Source of the DNA: Alphaproteobacteria bacterium | GTDB lineage: Bacteria > Myxococcota_A > UBA796 > GCA-2862545 | DNA: 64,000 nt | Direction: 5' to 3' | Assembly (NCBI GenBank): GCA_020632885.1 | Contig: JACKEQ010000010.1 | Coordinates: forward strand, 1 to 64,000 | Part shown: piece after piece, positions 60,878-64,000 of the stretch | How the letters are laid out: each line of letters opens with the position of its first letter | Numbering within the stretch: the first letter of the stretch is position 1 | The notes under the pieces: generated by a model | Database searches by the model: none | What the model was told of the DNA's origin: nothing | What the model saw: the letters and a program-made list of their open reading frames with translations, nothing else | Translations under genes and position numbers: made by a program

Positions 60878-62179
60878 ATGCTCACGCGAACCCGCGTCCT
60901 CGGGCTCGCCTGGCCCATCGTCCTCGCCCAGATGGCCACCGCCTTCACGGGCGTGGTGGACACCGCCGTGATGGGCTCGGTGGGCACACGTGACGACCTC
61001 GGGGCCGTGGCCGTCGCGAGCGTCACGTTCTCGTTCGTGTACTGGGGGTTCGGCTTCCTCCGGATGGCGACCACCGGCCTCACGGCGCAGGCCGAAGGAG
61101 CCGGGCAGGTCGCCGAGTCCCGGGCCGTCCTGGTCCGGTCGCTGCTCGTCGCGGGCGCGCTGGGGCTCGGGTGCATGGTGATGCTCCCGGTGATCGAGGC
61201 CGTGGCGCTGGGGCTCTTCCAGGCCACAGAGCCCGTGGAGGCCCTCGCGGGCGGGTACATCCGGGCGCGCATCTGGGGCGCACCGGCCGCCCTGATGGGC
61301 TTCGGGATCACCGGCTGGCTGCTGGGGCGGGGTCGGACGCGGGAGCTGCTGCTCCTCCAGGTCGTGCTGAACGGCGTGAACGCGGGGCTGGACAGCGCGT
61401 TCGTCGGGGTGCTCGGGCACGGACCCGCGGGGATCGGGATGGGCACCGCGATGGCCGAGTGGCTGGCGCTGGGGCTGGGGCTCTGGCTCGTGCGCGACGG
61501 CCTCAGGGCACCCGGACCGCTCTGGGACCGCGATCGGCTCGTGGCGATGTTCACCGCCAACCGCGACATCCTCGTGCGCACGCTGGCGCTGCTCACGGGG
61601 TTCGCGTGGTTCGTGAACGCCGGTGCGCTCGTGGGTCCCGATGCGCTCGCCGGGAACCAGGTGCTCCTGCAGCTCGTCACGGTGGCGGCCTTCGTGCTCG
61701 ACGCGTTCGCCTTCGTGGCGGAGAAGGAGGCGGGCGAGGCGGTCGGCGCGCGCGATCGGGCCCGTCTGGCGCGGGCGATACGGGTGACCTCGGAGCTCGC
61801 GCTGGTCTCCGGGGCGCTCTTCTCGCTCGCGTTCCTCGTGGTGGGGGGTCCTCTCATCGGTCGGTTCGTGGCCGACGTCGGGGCCCGCGAGGCCGCCCTC
61901 GCCTACCTGCCGTTCTGCGCCGCGGTGCCGCTCCTGGGCGTCCCGGCGTTCCAGCTCGACGGGGTGTTCCTCGGAGCGACGCGGGGTCGCGCGCTGCGCA
62001 ACGCCGCCATGGTGAGCACCGTGATCTACGTCGCGCTGGACCTGGCGCTGCGCTCCCGGTTCGGGAACACCGGCGTGTGGACCGCGTTCCTCGCGATGTA
62101 CGTGCTGCGCGCGGGAACGCTGGCCACAGGCCTCCCCGCCCTCCTCAGCAGCGTGCGTCCGGCCCAGGAGCTCGGGTAG
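60878..62179 (+). CDS. MATE family (DinF-like) efflux transporter
   Basis: This 433-residue inner-membrane antiporter has twelve helices in two homologous halves. It starts LTRTRVLGLAWPIVLAQMAT and has the family features VVDTAVMGSVGT and YWGFGFLRMATTGLTAQAEG. The second half begins around DILVRTLALLTGFAWFVNAG and includes VLDAFAFVAEKEAGEAVGA, typical of the DinF branch. It would expel cationic or organic compounds using a sodium or proton gradient; the substrate cannot be told. The helical protein gene at 62188 follows after 8 bases. Confidence 0.93.
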   Translation: MLTRTRVLGLAWPIVLAQMATAFTGVVDTAVMGSVGTRDDLGAVAVASVTFSFVYWGFGFLRMATTGLTAQAEGAGQVAESRAVLVRSLLVAGALGLGCMVMLPVIEAVALGLFQATEPVEALAGGYIRARIWGAPAALMGFGITGWLLGRGRTRELLLLQVVLNGVNAGLDSAFVGVLGHGPAGIGMGTAMAEWLALGLGLWLVRDGLRAPGPLWDRDRLVAMFTANRDILVRTLALLTGFAWFVNAGALVGPDALAGNQVLLQLVTVAAFVLDAFAFVAEKEAGEAVGARDRARLARAIRVTSELALVSGALFSLAFLVVGGPLIGRFVADVGAREAALAYLPFCAAVPLLGVPAFQLDGVFLGATRGRALRNAAMVSTVIYVALDLALRSRFGNTGVWTAFLAMYVLRAGTLATGLPALLSSVRPAQELG

Positions 62180-62187
62180 GCTCGGGC

Positions 62188-63084
62188 ATGCTCTCGTTCG
62201 ACGACCTCTACAGCCGGGTGCCCGCGCGCATCGACCTCGCGCTGGATGCGGGCCAGGCGGCGTGGGAGGACGAGGACGCCGCAGGGCGCCTGGCCCTCGA
62301 GACGGTCATGGCCGCGAGCCGGGTGCACCTCACGCCCGCCAACGGCCGCGCCATCCTCGAGCGGCTGGCCCGCCCACGACCTGCGTGGACCCGGTGGATG
62401 TGCGCGTGCGCCGCCCCGCCCACGATCACGGCGGTCAGCCCGGGCTTCGAGGTGGCGCTCGACCGCTGGGTGCGCGCGGACGACGCCATGATCGGCCCGT
62501 TGCTCATGGTCCTCTGCGACCCCGACCCGGATCTCCGCAGGTTCGCGACCTCCGGGTGCGGCCGGTTCGCGGAGGAGCCCGCATGTGGCGGGCCGGACGT
62601 GGTGGACGCCCTGCGGTACGCGGAGGCGCAGGGCGACTACGGAGCGGGCTGGATCCTGGCGCGCCACGCGCTGAACCACGGCGTGCACGGCACCCTCGCC
62701 CGTCTCCTGCGGGCACCGGGGGATGCCCCGAGGGGCGCCCTGCAGGCCCTGGATCGGGAGCCCGGGAAGGCCCGTCTGGCGGACCTCCGAGAGGATCTCC
62801 TGCGCCTGGAGACGAAGGGGGCCAAGGGCAGCCGGGAGTGCGCGAGCCGGATCCTGGCGCGCCTCCATGCCGAGCGGGGCGCGCGGGAGGAGCTCGAGCG
62901 CCGACTGCTCCGCGGGAGCGCGTCGGTGCGGGCGCACACGGCGGCGGGGCTCCGGAACGCCGCGGAGGACGGGGTCGACATCCGCTTGGCCGCAGACGGG
63001 CTCCGGACGCTGGTCACGAGGGCGTCGGGCTTCGAGAAGCGCGCCGCCGAGGAGGCGCTCGCGTCCCTCCAGGCCGGACGGTAG
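62188..63084 (+). CDS. HEAT-like helical repeat protein
   Basis: This 298-residue soluble protein is all-helical, with repeats of HEAT type: GPLLMVLCDPDPDLRRFATS, GAGWILARHALNHGVHGTLA, SRECASRILARLHAERGARE and SASVRAHTAAGLRNAAEDGV. It contains Cys in the CACAAPP and SGCGRF segments. It starts 8 bases after the MATE gene, on the same strand, and may be co-transcribed with it. HEAT proteins serve as scaffolds; the partner is unknown. Confidence 0.7.
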   Translation: MLSFDDLYSRVPARIDLALDAGQAAWEDEDAAGRLALETVMAASRVHLTPANGRAILERLARPRPAWTRWMCACAAPPTITAVSPGFEVALDRWVRADDAMIGPLLMVLCDPDPDLRRFATSGCGRFAEEPACGGPDVVDALRYAEAQGDYGAGWILARHALNHGVHGTLARLLRAPGDAPRGALQALDREPGKARLADLREDLLRLETKGAKGSRECASRILARLHAERGAREELERRLLRGSASVRAHTAAGLRNAAEDGVDIRLAADGLRTLVTRASGFEKRAAEEALASLQAGR

Positions 63085-63106
63085 GGGTGGACCCTTCTCG
63101 GCCTGC

Positions 63107-64000
63107 TCAGTGGGCGGACTGGCCCGCGAGCGGCGCGAGGATGCGTGTCACGACCGGGATGAGCACCAGGCCCCAGATCACCCCGAGCACCCCGTCGCAG
63201 AGGGCGGTGACGGCCCACTCCACAGCACCGGCAGCCGCGTGGGGCACGAGGTGGGCCACAGCCTCGGCGAGGTGGTGGATGTCCACGTAGGGGTGGTGCA
63301 CGCCGAGTGTGTGGAGCCCGTGCACGAGGATCGAGCCGCCCACCCAGAGCATCGCGGCCGTGCCGACCACCGAGAGGACCTGCATCGTCCTGGGCATGCC
63401 CTTCACCAGCCCCCGCCCGAGGGTGTGGAGCGGGCCGCTCGGGTGCTTCCGGGCGAGGTACAGCCCGATGTCGTCCATCTTCACGATGAGACCGACGCCG
63501 CCGTACACACCGAGGGTGACCGCGATGGCCACGAGCGCGAGGGCGCCCGCCTCGACCCAGAACGTGCTGTCGGGGATCGCGGTGAGCGCGATGGTCATGA
63601 TCTCGGCGGAGAGGATGAAGTCGGTCTTGATGGCCCCCCTGACCTTCGCCTCCTCGAGGTGGCCGGGGTCCTTCACGTCCAGGTCTGCCTCGACGTGGGC
63701 GTCACCGTGGGGGAACAGGGCGTGGAACACCTTCTCGGCGCCCTCGAAGCAGAGGTAGCTCCCACCGAGCATCAGCAGCGGCGTGATCAGCCAGGGCGCC
63801 CAGGCGGACAGGAGCAGCGCGACCGGCATCAGGAGCACGAGCTTGTTGAACAGGCTCCCGCGCGCGATGCGCCAGATGATCGGCAGCTCCCGGGCGGGCG
63901 CGAAGCCTTGCACGTACTTGGGGGCCACCGCAGCGTCGTCGATGACGACCCCGGCCGTCTTGGTGCCCGCCTCGGCCGCGGAGGCAGCGATGTCGTCGAT
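63107..64000 (-). CDS. DUF808 family membrane protein (partial, runs off window)
   Basis: This is the C-terminal 297 residues of a DUF808/YedI-type inner-membrane protein; the start lies beyond the window. Near the window edge IDDIAASAAEAGTKTAGVV and VQGFAPARELPIIWRIARGS match the family's N-terminal DD-AG-T-KTAGV and REL-P-IW pattern. Several helices follow (LLMPVALLLSAWAPWLITPL, VLSVVGTAAMLWVGGSILVH), and a His-rich segment (HTLGVHHPYVDIHHLAEAVA) lies near the end. The function of the family is unknown. It converges on the HEAT-like gene with 22 bases between stops. Confidence 0.88.
   Translation of the reverse strand: MDDIAASAAEAGTKTAGVVIDDAAVAPKYVQGFAPARELPIIWRIARGSLFNKLVLLMPVALLLSAWAPWLITPLLMLGGSYLCFEGAEKVFHALFPHGDAHVEADLDVKDPGHLEEAKVRGAIKTDFILSAEIMTIALTAIPDSTFWVEAGALALVAIAVTLGVYGGVGLIVKMDDIGLYLARKHPSGPLHTLGRGLVKGMPRTMQVLSVVGTAAMLWVGGSILVHGLHTLGVHHPYVDIHHLAEAVAHLVPHAAAGAVEWAVTALCDGVLGVIWGLVLIPVVTRILAPLAGQSAH

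Noticed and set aside
1..64000. tRNA, rRNA, riboswitch, insertion sequence or attachment site
   Set aside because: No cloverleaf-like gene, rRNA text, transposase motif, paired terminal repeats or conserved riboswitch core was recognised on either strand.

Overview
The window is a GC-rich (about 70 % by eye) chromosomal segment from a Gram-negative bacterium. It is densely coding on both strands, has no gap above 300 bases, and shows no tRNA, rRNA, CRISPR array, integrase or transposase. Outer-membrane systems (an RND/TolC efflux set, a TonB-dependent receptor), a large share of predicted lipoproteins and secreted proteins, MopE-like Cys-rich, DxDxDG calcium-binding, PKD-like and RCC1-like proteins, and hybrid-type sensor kinases together point to Myxococcota or a neighbouring deltaproteobacterial-type lineage. 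That assignment is inference. Many genes start with GTG and overlap the previous stop by 4 bases (ATGA/GTGA).

Layout. 1-8.8 kb: an orphan histidine kinase, a lipase-like hydrolase, two lipoproteins, a four-gene operon of small membrane-stress-type proteins (YtxH, DUF883/ElaB-like, holin-like), then a second histidine kinase divergent from a LuxR-type regulator across a 14-base palindrome. 8.8-17 kb: a DUF885 peptidase and a complete tripartite efflux operon in the order pump, outer-membrane factor, adaptor. 17-29.7 kb: katG, a CapA-like protein, a family 2 glycosyltransferase, a TonB receptor with TPR and PEGA domains fused in front, a GFA-family protein and two secreted proteins. 29.7-33.6 kb: a Hen1-Pnkp RNA end-healing and sealing cassette. 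33.6-44.5 kb: mainly secreted or membrane proteins of unknown role (RCC1-like, Cys-rich/MopE-like, beta-helix-like, VWA, a GH113-like hydrolase).

44.5-48.7 kb holds the most intriguing unit: four overlapping genes encoding an alpha-oxoamine synthase, a UbiA prenyltransferase, a diacylglycerol-kinase-family lipid kinase and a PurM/ThiL-like ATP-dependent enzyme. Two dyad symmetries lie just upstream. Together they look like a lipid pathway that I cannot match to a described one. 48.7-64 kb: lipoproteins, a metallopeptidase, a DUF2202 protein, a GNAT acetyltransferase, a 1500-residue modular surface protein, membrane proteins of unknown role, a MATE exporter and a DUF808 protein cut by the window end.

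Two genes (41077-41884 and 58585-58943) look split by one-base changes in C runs, so either assembly errors or recent decay should be considered. Start codons were chosen from visible ribosome-binding sites, signal peptides and overlaps. All functional calls are from reading the sequence only.
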